Assembly (NCBI RefSeq): GCF_000237925.1
Contig: NC_031496.1
Span: 2,085,396 to 2,149,395 of the forward strand
Origin: Schistosoma mansoni
Taxonomy: Eukaryota > Platyhelminthes > Trematoda > Strigeidida > Schistosomatidae
Direction: 5' to 3'
Length of the DNA stretch: 64,000 nt
The notes beneath the pieces are model-generated. The model searched no databases and was not told where the DNA came from. It was given only the letters and a program-made list of their open reading frames with translations. This document shows, piece after piece, positions 1 through 12,905 of the stretch; the stretch's first letter is position 1, and each line of letters starts with the position of its first letter. The translations under genes were made by a program, and so were the position numbers.

Positions 1-631
1 TCGTTAAATGAAAGGGTGCAATTAGCATGATTTACAAGCTTTGAAAACACTTCAGCATAGATAAAACAGTACAAAACTAAGTTACAGAATCAAACTTCAG
101 TCATCTAAGCGGATATGGATTCGAATTACTGTTACACTGACAGTGATGAAAGTCATTGTGTAAATGCATCTGATTTAGCTAGTCGTATATACTAGATGTT
201 AGATATTTATATATTTGAACCCTATTCTTCTTGTCTTAACTTTATATTTTAGCTCATTCTACTATGGTGTGGATGTATACATGTGCTTGGCTCTAAATTC
301 CTTTTTTAAATGGGAACCTAACATCGCTCTAAATCGTATACCATCATTGATAAAACCCAGCACCTCGTTATAGTAGTGAGAATGGTTATGTTTCTCATAA
401 GTCACATACATATGCCTTAAGCGTGATGCGATATGAACTAGTTGTTCTTGAGTTGTAATTGTATTAAAGAACGTAGAAATAACGATAAAACACGAAATCG
501 TAAACATGCCTATAATCCATGAATAAACTTTATTTTATATTACGGAATAACTTCAATGTAGTAACACCTAATAAGCAATAACACGGATTTTATTACATTT
601 ATTTTAACAATATAAAATAAGAAGTACTTAC

Positions 632-1966
632 GTTTTCGCCGTTATTTCCTGAACATGGTTCAATCAGCCAACCAGATTCAACGAGCTGACTACGTCTTAT
701 TATGTCCTCCTCAACTTCGGACAAGCACTTGCGTATCGATGTTGATTCTTCTCCAGGTGGTAGAGGAAGTGTAACTAATGAGTGTGGAATATGATCAAGA
801 GGTGATCCTTTAAAATAAGCGTAATCAGTATCAAAAGGTAGTGGATTCCACACCGCAGCTGAGGGACAGCTTAATACAATGAAGATAATTAAACTACTCA
901 ATGACATAGAAATATTTTGATGTAGAGGACACGTACATAAATCCTTATACTCATTTAAGATACCTTGTAATGTACCAACTGAACGAGCATATTTAGGTCC
1001 AGTACAAGCAAATACGACATCCGCAAACGTAGTGCAACACCAGTAAAGTAGCCTGCGAATTAACAATTCACTCTCAGTAAAACGACGTCCAAATTTAATG
1101 AGGTAATGCAAAATAAACTTTAGAGGGAAATCAGAAGCACATTTGCTAGTAAGTGCTGAACGATTTGAAGGTGATAAAGCAAGTGTTGATGGTGACGATT
1201 GCCCACGAATTTGTTCATTAACACTTTCTGCGACTTTAATTAGCCAAAGTATGACTTCCCAGTGGTCTGCCATATCCGAATCATACATAGCCAAAAGCAG
1301 AGAAAAAAGATAATCCCAATCATTAAAGAGTGATACGAGTTCATTATGCTTAACGGGTGCATAAATTGGCTCCAATGAACGCGAAAGCAAACGGCAGAGC
1401 GTAGATGACCAGTCGGCAGTAGGATCCTGAGGTGCTCTTGGCTTTTTCTTTGCAGTTTCAGCAACTGCTGTTGACTGGATGACGCTTATATTAATAAACC
1501 ATAATGCTCGAGTTATAGGAACTTTGTTGGAAAGCAACTCATGTAAAATTTCCTCTTTATCCTTGAAAAAAGGCACGCGGCGTCCAAGGTTTTGAAGTGG
1601 GACGTTGCTAGAAAGCTCTCTAAACCAATCGGAAACCTGTTCTTTGTACATATCAATAGCCGGAATAACAGTATCACGAATATTAGTGGTTTGACGCTTC
1701 TTAAAATCTTGGAAGTTAGAGCACTCATACTTCTTTAACATAACATTATAATAAAAGTTCCAAACAACGTCTGAATTCAGAAACCGACTTTCCTCCTTAC
1801 ATGATTCATATTCATCACGTACTGGTTTTGTGTATTTAAAACCGTCTTTTACGAAATCCTCGCACATCAAATCTTCTTTTTGCTCACTCCTTTGACAATA
1901 AACATCTGGAGGACAGTGTTCTTTTCTTTTTAGTGATCGATATTCCAGTGACGGAAAACTACTCAT
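632..1966 (-). CDS. MED12: Mediator complex subunit 12, first coding exon (gene continues off the left edge)
   Basis: This 445-codon exon encodes the N-terminus of MED12, the large subunit of the Mediator kinase module (with CDK8, cyclin C and MED13) that relays transcription-factor signals to RNA polymerase II in the nucleus. The first ~23 residues (LEYRSLKR, then PPDVY) align with the animal MED12 start, which reads SYEHRPLKR then GPPDVY. Residues ~104-165 match the Med12 domain (DWFREL, VPFFKDKEE, VPITRALWFI). Residues ~185-400 fit the following conserved region (CPSA.VW, GSPLDHIP, LPLPPGEES). The reading frame is open to about 2011, but the codon there is TTG; the first ATG is at 1966 and coincides with the human start, so I chose it. 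The exon ends at 632 before a consensus GTAAGT donor, in phase 0. A possible next exon begins after an acceptor at about 509, but similarity there is weak. Identification is by memory of the human protein. Confidence 0.9.
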
Positions 1967-3389
1967 CTCAGTGTAGTCAGTAAACACTGACCTCAAAATA
2001 TCCGCACCCAACAGTAACGATATAATTGAAAAGCCGCAGTTATATACGTTTCATAAGACCATCAGACTTCCAGCTTCTTCCAGCAGAAAAAGTAGACTAA
2101 AGGGTCCAAAAGTTTTGTGGTGTCTTGCTGATAGTGGTAATTTACTAAAAGCACACTACAGTAATCAAGAGAGACCATAGTAGGCCTCAAAGTTATGTAA
2201 CTAATTTGTTAATACTTCATGTATGATTGCTGTTGACCCATATAGTATGTCTTTATCGAGATATATTACAGCTTGCACTTTCGAGTTTCATCTTAATCGT
2301 TTTCGTTTTTTGTGTACCTCATGTAGAAAAAATTAATAATTAGTTCCCCTGTAACTGCCCTCGCAGCAAACACAACTTCCCATGTTTTAGGTATTTTAAC
2401 ACAAACCCGTTGTCCATCTGTACTAGCTGGCCCATCTCAATAGAAAAAAATATCCAGTGGCTTCTTAGACTCCTAAAAAGTATTTGAAGCGGAGTTGACT
2501 AACTCAAAGATGTCACGGATATTCGGGGTTTCACAACGCTTTTGTCTGTAACATCTTTATCATCGAAAGATACAAACCCAGTCAAACCAGAAGGCAGAGG
2601 AAAATAAGTTACAAGATATATCTGGAAGGCTGTCGATATTTTGAGAAGTGTTTAATCCAAGCCATGTAATAGTTGAAGGATGAGTTGCATCGCGTACTCA
2701 CTCGTGAGGATGCGTGACCGATAGCCCTCAACTAGGGTGTGCAGTAAAGCTAATGAGGTCAGCATCAATCTCGAAGTTTCACAGACCTATTTATTTTTGG
2801 GATCTATTTACCGCTACAGCTTATCCCTCCCTTAACGGATTAGTGATGATCCCAGGACGTGACCAGCTGGAATTTTAATTTCAGAGACCTTGCTAATGGC
2901 AAACACTTTTGTAACAGATCGTTATGTCTAGCAGCACCTGGTTTTCTCACCTTAATATGAGGAGCCGTGTGGTACAACAGGACAATAAAAAGTTATGATG
3001 AAAATTTCGATTCATCGTCAACTTTGTCAGTTTTTAATCTTTCGCAGTCGTCTTGGAAAAGAAATGAATGCAAGTTTAAGTGCATGTCAAAATACACCTG
3101 TAATTACGAAAGAAAGATAAACGCGTGAGAAAACCTGGTATATATGGTATATGTACCATACCACTGCGTGCAAAGTTGCTACCCCAAAAGGTTTTTATAG
3201 ACTACTTTTATAAGAATAAATGGTATATACATAAGCATGTCGGGAAAACTGACTTTTTTGACGCGATAGTATAAAAAGACTGAGAACGCAGATGATCTGT
3301 TGTGGGACAGGAAAAGCTAGACTAAACAAAAACTTGTTCTGTGTTCTACGTGTAGTAATCTTTCTTGTCCTGGAAAGCTTTTGGGCCGG
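1967..3389. other. Region upstream of MED12, no clear gene
   Basis: This AT-rich stretch should hold the MED12 promoter and 5' UTR at its left end. I found no open frame of convincing length and no clean TATA box. Around 2700-2850 there are faint traces of a LINE 3' region, too decayed to assign. Confidence 0.4.
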
Positions 3390-4900
3390 TTTTCGGATTC
3401 CAGAGAAGATTTGTCGTGGTCATTAATTATCAGGAGTTGGATCATAGTAGTGAGGCTTTTATCGTACGTTCTTTCGGGAGTAAAGTCCACATAATATGGG
3501 TTTCTTTTTAAGTAAGTGACTTTAAGATGGTTGGTGCTAATTTTGTAGTCAGTTCTGTTTTTATTGACAGTGTAGTATGTATTGTCGGTTGATATGTTAG
3601 GTCCATATACCATATTATAGCTTCTGGACAAACCAATTTACCTACTCATCATGAGTAACGTTTTCACCTTGTTAATTATTTACGTATTAACCCTGACTAT
3701 TTTTATTTGAGCGTATGTGTTTACACTTTTTATCTTATTCATCACATGTCTGTAACTTATTTCTATCTGACGATAAATATCAATTAACGCTTGATTAAAG
3801 CGAGTTGGCTTACCCGCCATCTTCGATGAGTGTCATTTTCGCTTTGCTCGCTTCTATTCCCCCTGATTTCCTGTACAGATCAATGAGTGTTCGAAAAATA
3901 TATATTCAAAATCCATTCTTGTATTTGAGTTATCTAACTCCGCTATTCATTGACGCTGGTTAAGTCATGTATTACATACGAGGACAACCAAGATGTATAT
4001 TTTAACAACCAACCATTGATACGATCTCATTGGGGTCAGATCCTAACTCACCACAAAAATGGTGAGCCGCATTTGGGACACGCACTATTTCTTCTTAAAA
4101 TGTATACGGGTTTGCGATCAAGGGCTTTGAAGGGTCCTCTCATCCAGTTTCCAAGGCCCGTCGTCATAAATCATGATATATAAAAACATGTGTACTATGT
4201 CGCAACGCAAGTTAAACGAAAACATCCGTTGACTGAGGTCGTGTAAGGACAAGTTTAGCCGAACGCTTGACGACTGCAAGCTTGCTCGTGTAGGAGTTTG
4301 CATTCAGATTAATTGGAGAAGATGGGCGAACCAGAAATTCTTCCTGGAGTTGAAGTGTCATTCTGTAAACGAGTTGTGCTACAGAGTATCCAATGTTAGC
4401 TGTCACTGTATTGCCAGTGCCCAGTGACATGAATAGAAGAGCGTTAGTCCACTTTAATATGTCTTCAGCAAACAGTGAAGCTTTCAACTATCAGTGAAAT
4501 CGTTCTACTAACCCGTTAGCTTGTGACTGGTAAGCTGTTATCCGGAATCGTGTGATTCCTAAAAGTATAGTAAGCTAACGAAAATTTCCAGATTCGGACT
4601 AGCATCCAGAGTCCGTAGTAATAGTTCAAGGACAGACGAAGTTTGCCACTCGTCGTTTGACGACGACCACTGTCTTAGAAGTGATGTCTTTGATGGGTAA
4701 TACTTTTGCCATCGTGTGATACGGTTCACAAACGTTAAGAGATACGAGTATCTATCTGAGTCGGATAAGGGTCTTAGCAGATCAAGTTGAACATGATCAA
4801 AACCGGCGTAAGAAGTTGTGAACGAGCCTCAAGGCGTCTACAGGTGAATTATTCGCCCCAAAACTATGTTGTGTGTTTGAGGAAAACTGAAAAGTGTAGC
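3390..4900 (-). mobile_element. Fossil Gypsy-like LTR retrotransposon, integrase region of pol
   Basis: Read on the minus strand, 4180-4900 translates in pieces to a Gypsy-type integrase core (phrases like FDHVQLDLL.PLS and LTFVNR.TRW, then the region around the second catalytic Asp and a HKLTG segment). A further piece at about 3400-3631 resembles the C-terminal tail after integrase (RTDYKISTNHLK, similar to the SVDRLKPAY motif of the family). It is an old, broken copy with many interruptions and no LTRs that I can pair with it. No intact protein is present. Confidence 0.6.
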
Positions 4901-6105
4901 TCAGCCGTAGTGACTCTCTAAAAGAGTACTTTTTCAAAGACAAGCCAAGATAAAAGGCGAGTGTTTTTCGTGCTTGTAGACACCCCTCGTTCTATTGATA
5001 GAAGAAACCAGAATAGTGGTGAATAAGTCTTTATTTGAATCGTGGTGTAGGATACGATGAAGCCCCCGGTTTCTTGTTTAAACACACAAAGCTTTTCAAC
5101 ACTCAACATAAGATGATAGGAAACATATTGCCTATACAAAATATGGAAGTGCATGAATACTTTAGCTACACTGTTTTGATATATACTTAGATGTTCGAGG
5201 TTAATTCCCAACTAATCAACCTAAGTTGTTACAATGTCTATGGTCGGTAAACAAAGTGAACCTTTTGCTTTCCACAAAGTGCTGAAAGTGGTGTACAACA
5301 CACCATGTGGTTGAGAGTTCCCTACCGAATGTGCTAAACCTCGATTCAATGTCTTTCAACCGTCTCAAGAAGAACGATGAGGATTGTCAGATGTTGTTTG
5401 CCGATTGGCGTAAGACTCCTCCGGTCGCAAAGTCAGAAGAGTCCACGGAGATAATAATGGCTACGTTTATTTCCCAGTGTGAGAACATAGTTGTTTTTGA
5501 GGTAACTTCACTAACCGTGGAAAACGCTTTTCAGGCAGTGTTGTCCAGATTGAGTAGTTTCCCATTTCCACGAAGTTGGTCTGTTGACAATCTAATTAGA
5601 GACTCTCCATTTGATGTGATCCGTCGATAAAAACCTACTTAGCTGCCGAATTTACGTAAATGATTGATTGTGGTAGGTTCTGAGTAACTCGAAATGCCAT
5701 TACTTTCCTTTGTGAAAGGTGAATGCTTTGGGCGTCAATATTATGCACGAGGTCTACAGAGTCGGTTCCGATCTGACATTTCTGAATGTTTACGGTCATA
5801 TTTCGTGTAAGATTGTACCATATACAGATATTGGCAAACCATCCACTTCAAAATGGAGTCCCAGTTTGCCACACCCGACACTAATCCAGCTGCATTTCCC
5901 ATGTTGGACTGGATTTTGTACCCAATATACTATACTGACTTTTCGTTTCACTTGTGATGTTATATTGGCAGTATTATAATTCTCGTCTCTTTGGGATGAG
6001 TAGACTGACCCTAGGTCTTTAAGTCTTTCGTAAATTACGGTGACCACAAATACTCTCAATTTATATTAAGAATAAAAGAGGAATTAGCGCACTTTCTTGA
6101 ATAAC
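4901..6105. other. Unassigned decayed sequence
   Basis: A 107-codon frame at 5307-5630 (+) and a shorter one at 5719-5979 (+) are open but show no motif I recognise. Given the fossil elements on both sides, this is most likely decayed repeat sequence rather than a gene. Confidence 0.3.
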
Positions 6106-6109
6106 CCCA

Positions 6110-6430
6110 CTAGTACCACTCTTAAGTACTAATGATTTTCGGATTAACTTGGGCAATTTGGTGCCGATCATCCAAGAATAATATATGCCAGCTGAGTAAC
6201 TGGTCGCGGATTCCAACAAAATATATATCATATAGTATATCGTGGGATGCCTCAGATATGTCAAAATAGATTATTATAACGATTTTTCGCGGTTCGTGAG
6301 ATTGTGTTGTGTGATCAAATATCTCAAAGTGATGGATCATGCGCAACCTACCTGTTACGAAACCGTGTTTTGATTTAGAGATAAGATTTCGGTTTGATAT
6401 TACGAGACAATGTAGCTTGTCTTTCAACTA
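6110..6430 (-). mobile_element. CR1/Jockey-like LINE fragment (reverse transcriptase)
   Basis: The minus-strand translation contains LISKSKHGFVTGR, then a FEIFDHTTQ segment, then IYFDISEASHDI and GIRDQLLSW. These line up in order with the non-LTR reverse transcriptase block 'QHGF..GRS...L.FFDHVT...VIYFDFSKAFD.V..IRG.LLSW'. It covers about 100 residues of the fingers/palm region, with the catalytic AFD changed to ASHD, so the fragment is inactive. Confidence 0.65.
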
Positions 6431-6627
6431 ATCGGATATAAGCCTGTATCTGATGTCATAATGAATATCTTAAGAAAAATTAGGGTGTATTATCGTCAAA
6501 TCTTTTGAGGAAAATAAATAGGATACTGTCAGTTCCTATATATGTTGTGGTTTTATCGCTTTTTATAGCTTCTGATACATTTTTTGTGCTAAGTGTCATG
6601 TTGTTGAGATTGGCAAGCTGCTTCCTG

Positions 6628-6866
6628 GTGCTTTAACCGGGTTGAAAAACTCTGATCCCAAACCAGTGGTGCACATGCGCTCCAGGATCCTGAGGGAGAA
6701 AAAACTTATGAACATGTTGCTGGTCACTGGCTACGATGTGGCTGCATTTTCTAACTTTGCTCCGCTGCCTTCTGGATTAGACCTACAGGTCAATGGTCTG
6801 AGGAGTAGCTATCCAAGGAAACCAACTCCATCAGTTTGGGCACACGGACAGTATAACAGTCCCCCC
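6628..6866 (+). repeat. SINE-like ~500 bp repeat, 3' half (decayed)
   Basis: Matches the middle and 3' part of the SINE-like family seen intact at 23996-24512 and 43100-43608 (tract from the 'ctttaaccgggttg' segment to the 'cagtttgggcac' segment). The 3' hairpin and the LINE-like tail are missing. One of the more diverged copies. Confidence 0.7.
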
Positions 6867-6965
6867 ATAAATCAATGATAACTGCTAATGGCCTCGCTGT
6901 CAATTTATGGCGCATAAGTGTCTGGGCTTCTTCAGTACCAAAATTTTATTAGGAGCGTGAATGGT

Positions 6966-7765
6966 ATTGTCAGTAGAACTCTACAACGCGTCGGTGAGAG
7001 CGGTTTTGCTCTATGCCTGTGAAACATGGCCTCCGAATTGAGGATGTTAAACGTCTCTCTGTGTTTGATCATCGTTGTCTCCGAAGGATTGATGACATCC
7101 AGCGGCTACACCATGTTAGTAACGCAGAGGTTCAGCATCGTGTGTTCGGGAGCAGAGACGACAACCCAATCGGTGTCACTATCTTGAAACACCGACTTCG
7201 GTGGCTTGGACATGTTCTATAAATGTCATCCCAGAGAATTCTACGTCGTGCATTATTCGCCGACGCTGGAACTGATTGGAAAAAGCGGAGAGGTCGTCAA
7301 TGTGTGACATGGTGTCGTGGTATAAAAGAAAGCTGCAAAGGGCTGACTTCTGTTGGTCCTTCCCGACTCCCTGGTCGGGGTCCGAGAGATGGTGCAACAC
7401 AGTGGCTAGAGACATTATCAGGTATGACTCAGAATAGAAGCCAGTGGCGATCCTGCCGTAACTTTTTACTTTCTGCACAAAGAGTGGTTATAACTTCCTT
7501 AACTGAGAGATTTCTTCTGGTTGTACATTTCAGTTTCCTCCACTATTATTCTTATCATCACAATAATATACACTAATCTGTGGTTGTTTTTGTTCTCTTT
7601 TCTTCTTTTTTCTTATGTGAACCTTACCCTCTTTTTTCTCTCCCCATTCTCATTGTTCTGTGTGGAGCATATATATCTGGTGACCCCTTGTACCAATATT
7701 TGTGTGTTTAAATAAATAAGTACCAATGTTTGAGTTTTTAAGTAAATAAATAAATCTTGCTAGTG
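6966..7765 (+). mobile_element. RTE-like LINE, 5'-truncated 3' end (subfamily with SINE-like tail)
   Basis: Encodes the C-terminal part of an RTE-type polyprotein ([32 protein letters not shown], then [17 protein letters not shown] and QWLETLSG). The frame is broken several times. The 3' UTR holds the 'gcatatatatctggtg' block, then 'ttgtaccaatatttgtgtg' and an A+T-rich taaataaat repeat tail. That tail is almost the same as the 3' end of the SINE-like family in this window. Confidence 0.85.
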
Positions 7766-8199
7766 TTCCCAGATAAATACCGGAGGTATTATCAATGCTT
7801 CGGGACAAATTCATATGCTCCATGTATGTGCTTTCAATGGTATACCACGAGGGTGCTGTAAAAGGAGAGGCAAAAAGGGAAGGCGAGAAGCGAAAGAGGA
7901 CGGTTCTCATGATTAGTGAAGTCTGATCGCTTGTGTCTGAATAACTAAGTTATGGATATTTGCCTTTATTTTCATTTTAGGCCTATTTTTAAGTAAGTGT
8001 GTTTCAACAATAGAGGATTGCTATCGCGTCTTATGCTGAGTTATTAGTAAAACAGTCAAACCAGTAAGAGCATTTCATTACTTTCACCGACATATCCCAG
8101 TCCATAAACGTAAAACAATATGTTTTTACATGGCGTAGATATTCCCTATTTCTTGTATTTAATGTGCGGACTGATAGGCAGCTATAAAATATCCTGTGC

Positions 8200-8880
8200 T
8201 ACCTAGTAGATAACACTGTCAACTTGCGTTATTATAGGTGTGAAACAAGTTCGAGGTGTTTTTGGCGCTCATACGTTCCGTGACGTATTGCTCCCAGTCG
8301 TAAGTTTTTAGAGCAGCAACTGCTTCTTAACATCGCTGCGGACAAGCACTTGTCTTCTAGTTGGTTTCAGGGAAATTCAAATCACCGGAAGTCAGTTTTA
8401 AGTTAATAGTTAGCATTGGAACATGTGAGAACATTCCGGAAAAATGCCATATCTACTTCAGGTTCTGATTTCACTGCCCTATGCGCACATCCCACAAGTA
8501 TCTGATAATCAAAGCTCCATATAGTGAGTGATAACGGGTCTGGTAGTGTGATTAGTTCAATACCTACTAAACTCATCGACTGCGCACGTGAATCATTTAT
8601 TCTCCATTCCCCTTATAATCGTGTTCCAATAGATGCAATGTATATCCATCTGGACTTAGTTCTGCACCTAGTGCTGTAGACGAGTGCCACGTTTCCGTGG
8701 TCAGGCTGATTTCCCACTTAGTAATCAAGGCAGTCATTTTGTTACTTAAATGGCGCGCACTAATAAGCTTAACACTGAACAGACCTTTGTTACTTAGAAA
8801 GTGGTCCACTACCCTGTCAGTACGTGTCTGGCTATACTTGTTATAGATGCCTAGCTCAAGTGGTAATTTATCCAAGCCGA
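8200..8880 (-). mobile_element. Possible CR1-like LINE endonuclease fragment
   Basis: The minus-strand frame at 8597-8875 contains ISARHLSNKM.ALI followed by LTTETWHSS.LGAEL..DGYTLH. This resembles the start of a CR1-type apurinic endonuclease domain (N.RSL.NK...L......TETWL....). The downstream part is too broken to follow. Moderate to low certainty. Confidence 0.45.
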
Positions 8881-9699
8881 AAAAGTGGCGTCGCCTGTTT
8901 CCTATGAGGGTGACGGGACTATTTTGTCATAAACTTTAGCAACATTACAAATGCAGTTCTGGTTCTCCATACTTCTTATCAAATCTACTGATGTGGTGCT
9001 ATCCAATTTGTTTGACTTGGAAAGCTGAATTCTTTTCCTGTTATGTGGTCAGAATAGGTTGTGCAGTCCTTACCAAAGAAATTTAAACATTTAGTGAGTT
9101 ACCTCCTAAAAGGATTGATGCTCATGAACCAGAGGTTAATGTAGTGGAATATAGGCACAACTATTGACGGGGTGATAAATATTGTGTAGAGGGCGTAGAG
9201 GTATTTCGTAGGTGGATTTGATTCGCTCCTCATATCTCCAGTTATTCTAAATTGGTGCCAATTTTGAACGATTTTCTTATGGATTCCTTAGGACACTGGA
9301 GGTGGTTTGCTATGCAACCAAGATTTGTTACCGTGAGGTATTATGTGGCTGGGATTGTGCCTCATTGTCATTATTTAAACTACTTTTTATCAGCCTTGTG
9401 GGGGCTTACGCATATATTTTCGAATATGATATCGAGCGAGGAGGAGGTCCTGTCAGGTATTTGATTTTAAACTTATGTTCTCTCCTTGGACAACGCATAA
9501 GAAAGAACGCATATCACAACATTTGCTCCATACTGTACGATGGCGTGACGTAATACGATCCAACCGTCGCATGTGAACCGTTAAGTGGATGGTTTTCGCA
9601 CAGTGGGTTTTGTATGGATTCCCAAAGATACTAACATCCAGTACATCAGCAAAAACGATCTTACTGCCATTAACTTTGATTTTAGTAATATACATACCG

Positions 9700-10850
9700 A
9701 GATTACTCGCATACGTGACTAAAACAAACTAGTGGTTACACTATATTCCGATGTTAAGAAAGCTTTTGATAAGGTACCTCATAACCTCCCAATCAGTAGA
9801 CTTCAGCCAGTTGGAATTACGAACCCCCTATTGGAATGGACCATGTCTTTTCCAATGAACAGGTACCTAATGACCCAAATCAACTCTACAATATCGACAT
9901 CTCCACCAACAGCCAGTGGTATTGCGCAAGGCAGTGTACTGGGTCCATTGCTTTTTACAATCTACATCAACAATATATGCAAGCGCTTTACCACAAGTAA
10001 AACCTACCTTTACGCTGATGACTTAAAAGTCATCTATAGAACTAACATTTGCGGTGTACATAGTACTATGCAAACAATCCAACATGAAGTCAACAAGGTA
10101 GACAACTAGTGAAAAAGCTGGAGGTCGGAGCTCAACACAGGGAAATGTGGCTGGCTATGTATTAATGATACGTCTCTTAAAATAAAACCACAATTTAACG
10201 GGAACACATTGCCCAAACTCACATCAGTAACTGACCTGTGGGTACATTACTCAAACAGACTTAACTTCTCTGAACATATCTCAATCAAAGCATCTAAATT
10301 GCGGAAATCGCTTGTCTTCCTCCTTCGTAAATTTTTTAAAAATGGATCTAAAATCATTCTTTGCAAGGTATGTTTAGGACCTATCGTTGAATACTATTTT
10401 TTCTTATTTTCTAACTTACGCCTGTTCAATATACTTAAGGTGGAAGGAATACAACGGGTTTTCACCGCAAACTACGTAAGACTGACTAACACATTGACTA
10501 CAGTTCCCCATGCCACATCTCAGGACTAGAACCCCTCTGGAAAAGAGGGCTTAGGTTCAATTTGGTTATCTACGTCAAACTCCTCGAAAACCTCAATTAA
10601 TTCACTCGTCATATAGTTCTCACCCAAGACTCGCATGAATACGACCTTCGAGACAAATTATCTACGGTCAAAGTTGAGAGATACAGATCGAAAGCTCGGG
10701 AAAACTTCTTCCTCATCACGTACGCATTAATACGGAACGGTCTCCTCTCTGAAATACCTATGGCAGATGAGTTACATACGTTTGCACAACTTCTTGATCG
10801 AGCCCTCTCTTGTGCTGATTTAGAATGACCGAACACATCTGCATCTCACT
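9700..10850 (+). mobile_element. CR1/Jockey-like LINE fragment (reverse transcriptase palm to C-terminus)
   Basis: The frame at 9732-10109 carries SDVKKAFDKVPH, then GIAQGSVLGPLLFTIYINN and LYADDLKVI, which are the A, B and C palm motifs of a non-LTR reverse transcriptase, with the YADD box intact. Downstream, separate frames give LNFSEHISIKASKLRKS.VFLLR and then traces of the conserved C-terminal 'EPL..RRL....Y..KLL' region to about 10830. The 5' part (endonuclease) is absent and the frame is interrupted after 10109. Confidence 0.8.
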
Positions 10851-12170
10851 CAAACATCATAGGCCCTCTACATTTTAGACCAAATTAGACTCTTAGTTCA
10901 ATTCGCCTTACTTTCCTACTTTGCAGTTGCATTAAATACTTTTCCCTCCCTAATTTTTCTGTAACAGGTAGCTTACAAGATCTTTCGATGCTGCTCAACT
11001 AAACTCGGTTGCTAAGGGACGTTCACCATTACTCGAAAAAGTCAAGAGAACCGAACAATCGACCACCTAGTGCCAGTGGTCTTACGTCTCTGGAGCCTGT
11101 AGCCCATCAACCAGTCAGGATAGTGCAAAACAGCATCAGAACCAAGTTTACGTGAGCCCATTCTTGTTATTTCTTCATCAGCTTTCTACTCTCACACACA
11201 GTATGTTGACTTACCATTTCACCACTCGTCGCCTTATCCACAACTCATACATTCCTATACACTGCCGACTACTTTCGTTAACAATGTGTACCCTTTTCAA
11301 CGCCTATATTTGACTGGCAAACCATAATTTATACTATAGTCTTTCAATGAATTTCACTAATACCTTACACACAGTTCTTAATTTTTAACTGATTGATAAG
11401 CTTGCAAATTGGTACTTACAGAAATAGTGTTTTCCAACAATATGTGAAACACAGAGCATCATGTGAGATATAATATTTATCCCAAAGTAAGTCTAAATGA
11501 ACCTAACATCATAAAGGGAGGGAAGGCGGAGTTGCTGATCAGCCAACATTGATGATGAGGTCGATCTTTATGATCCATCCATGTTTGTGGGGCAGAACAT
11601 TTTTTTGCATCAGGCCCTTTATGAGTGAAAACGAGTCAATCAATCTGTGATATTGATGTTGTTCTCCTACACTCACTATCCAGGCTCATGTTTACAATTT
11701 TATGCTGGATTAGCTACTCTACTAAGACAACCCATGACATTCTAACTCGAACATTTAGACTAGAACTGTGTGGCTGGCATCGGATGAAAAAAACTAAAAA
11801 GGACGAGACAATGAAAGGTATAGTTATTAGCTCTCTTAACACATCACCCTCTTGATGCACTTCCCGTTTTAACAAACGGCCTTCTTTATTCTGAATTCGA
11901 CTTCCTTTCCGTCATTTGAACTCACTCCACCCTGTTAAATATCACAACTCATTGTTCTTTGCTACATCATTTTCTCATCTGGAGGATCTAATCACGTATC
12001 CAAGTGCCTCACTGCTCCTTTGTTTCTCTTTTTCCGAGTCTGAGGGCACAGCTATGGAGCTCCTGACGCCTGGAACAAACTTGACGTACGCGTTTTCTCA
12101 AGGTCATAGTTCACGCTAAGCGCCTCATAAATCTACGTTATAACAACTCGAAACTTAAAAAGTTGTATTG
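10851..12170. other. No supported gene; probable LINE 3' UTR and decayed repeat
   Basis: The first part may be the 3' UTR of the CR1-like element that ends near 10850. Short open frames at 11625-11855 and 11916-12119 show no motif and are probably chance. A short purine-rich block at about 11510-11540 was noticed but has no evident role. Confidence 0.3.
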
Positions 12171-12179
12171 TGTAAATGA

Positions 12180-12884
12180 TTAGGACGACCAGAATTGTAG
12201 CCCTTTCAGTATGCCGTTTGTCTCCTGGGTGTTAATAAACTTGCCATTATCAACAAAAGTTGTAAACTGAAGGAGTGCCGGACAGCTTGACTGTGCCGCT
12301 TCCTTACAGGTGCGTTTGCACTCACAAGCTACGTCGTTGATTTCACAAGAGTTTTGTATGCGTCCCTTAGCGACATTTATTGAAAATTCATCCGATAAAT
12401 TATACACTATGGCTTTCTGAGATGATAACAAATGCTTCATAACCTCTGAGGAAATGTAGTCCGTCGTTAATACAGGTCTGATGATGTGGCTTAGACCGTC
12501 ATTGAGATGATTGCGTAATAAATATGACAATGGGGTTAGCTCATTTGATTTATTTTGAACATTATCAACAATAACCGTCAAATCCTCCAAGTTTTTTTCT
12601 GTTTTGAGAGGAGCTATTTTCTATATCGTACATAGTAATCGAAGTTTGAATGAACGGATTATCAATTAGATAGCCGGTATGCTGAACAGCAAAACTGAAA
12701 TCATCGTAACCACGTGACACATGTTCACTTACTACATTTTTTTGGTGGTACAACCTGGACTTTGGGATTCAGATCACTTGGCTTAATTACGTGTCACTTT
12801 TTCGATGATAATATCTCTGGTCCAGTAACGTGTATGGAAAATAGACCTGTGAAGACTATTGCATCTAAAGGATACGAAGACATC
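12180..12884 (-). pseudogene. Interrupted coding region of unknown family
   Basis: On the minus strand, adjacent frames give protein-like sequence with ordinary composition over more than 200 codons (segments such as DAIVFTGLFSIHVTGPE, YDDFSFAVQHTGYL and LRNHLNDGLSHIIRPVL, ending at a stop near 12180). A plausible splice acceptor precedes it at about 12885. The run is broken at least three times; two breaks fall in seven-base A runs, so sequencing error is possible. A Cys-rich patch (CECKRTCKEA) lies near the end. I do not recognise the family. It could be a decayed host gene, a badly sequenced exon, or part of an old element. Confidence 0.4.
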
Positions 12885-12905
12885 ACTAATAAATATGCTA
12901 GATAA

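Noticed and set aside
262-507. Separate small gene on the minus strand
   Set aside because: Could be part of a downstream MED12 exon in another frame, but neither splice sites nor similarity are strong enough.
599-2011. MED12 start at 2011
   Set aside because: The codon at 2011 is TTG; the ATG at 1966 matches the conserved MED12 N-terminus.
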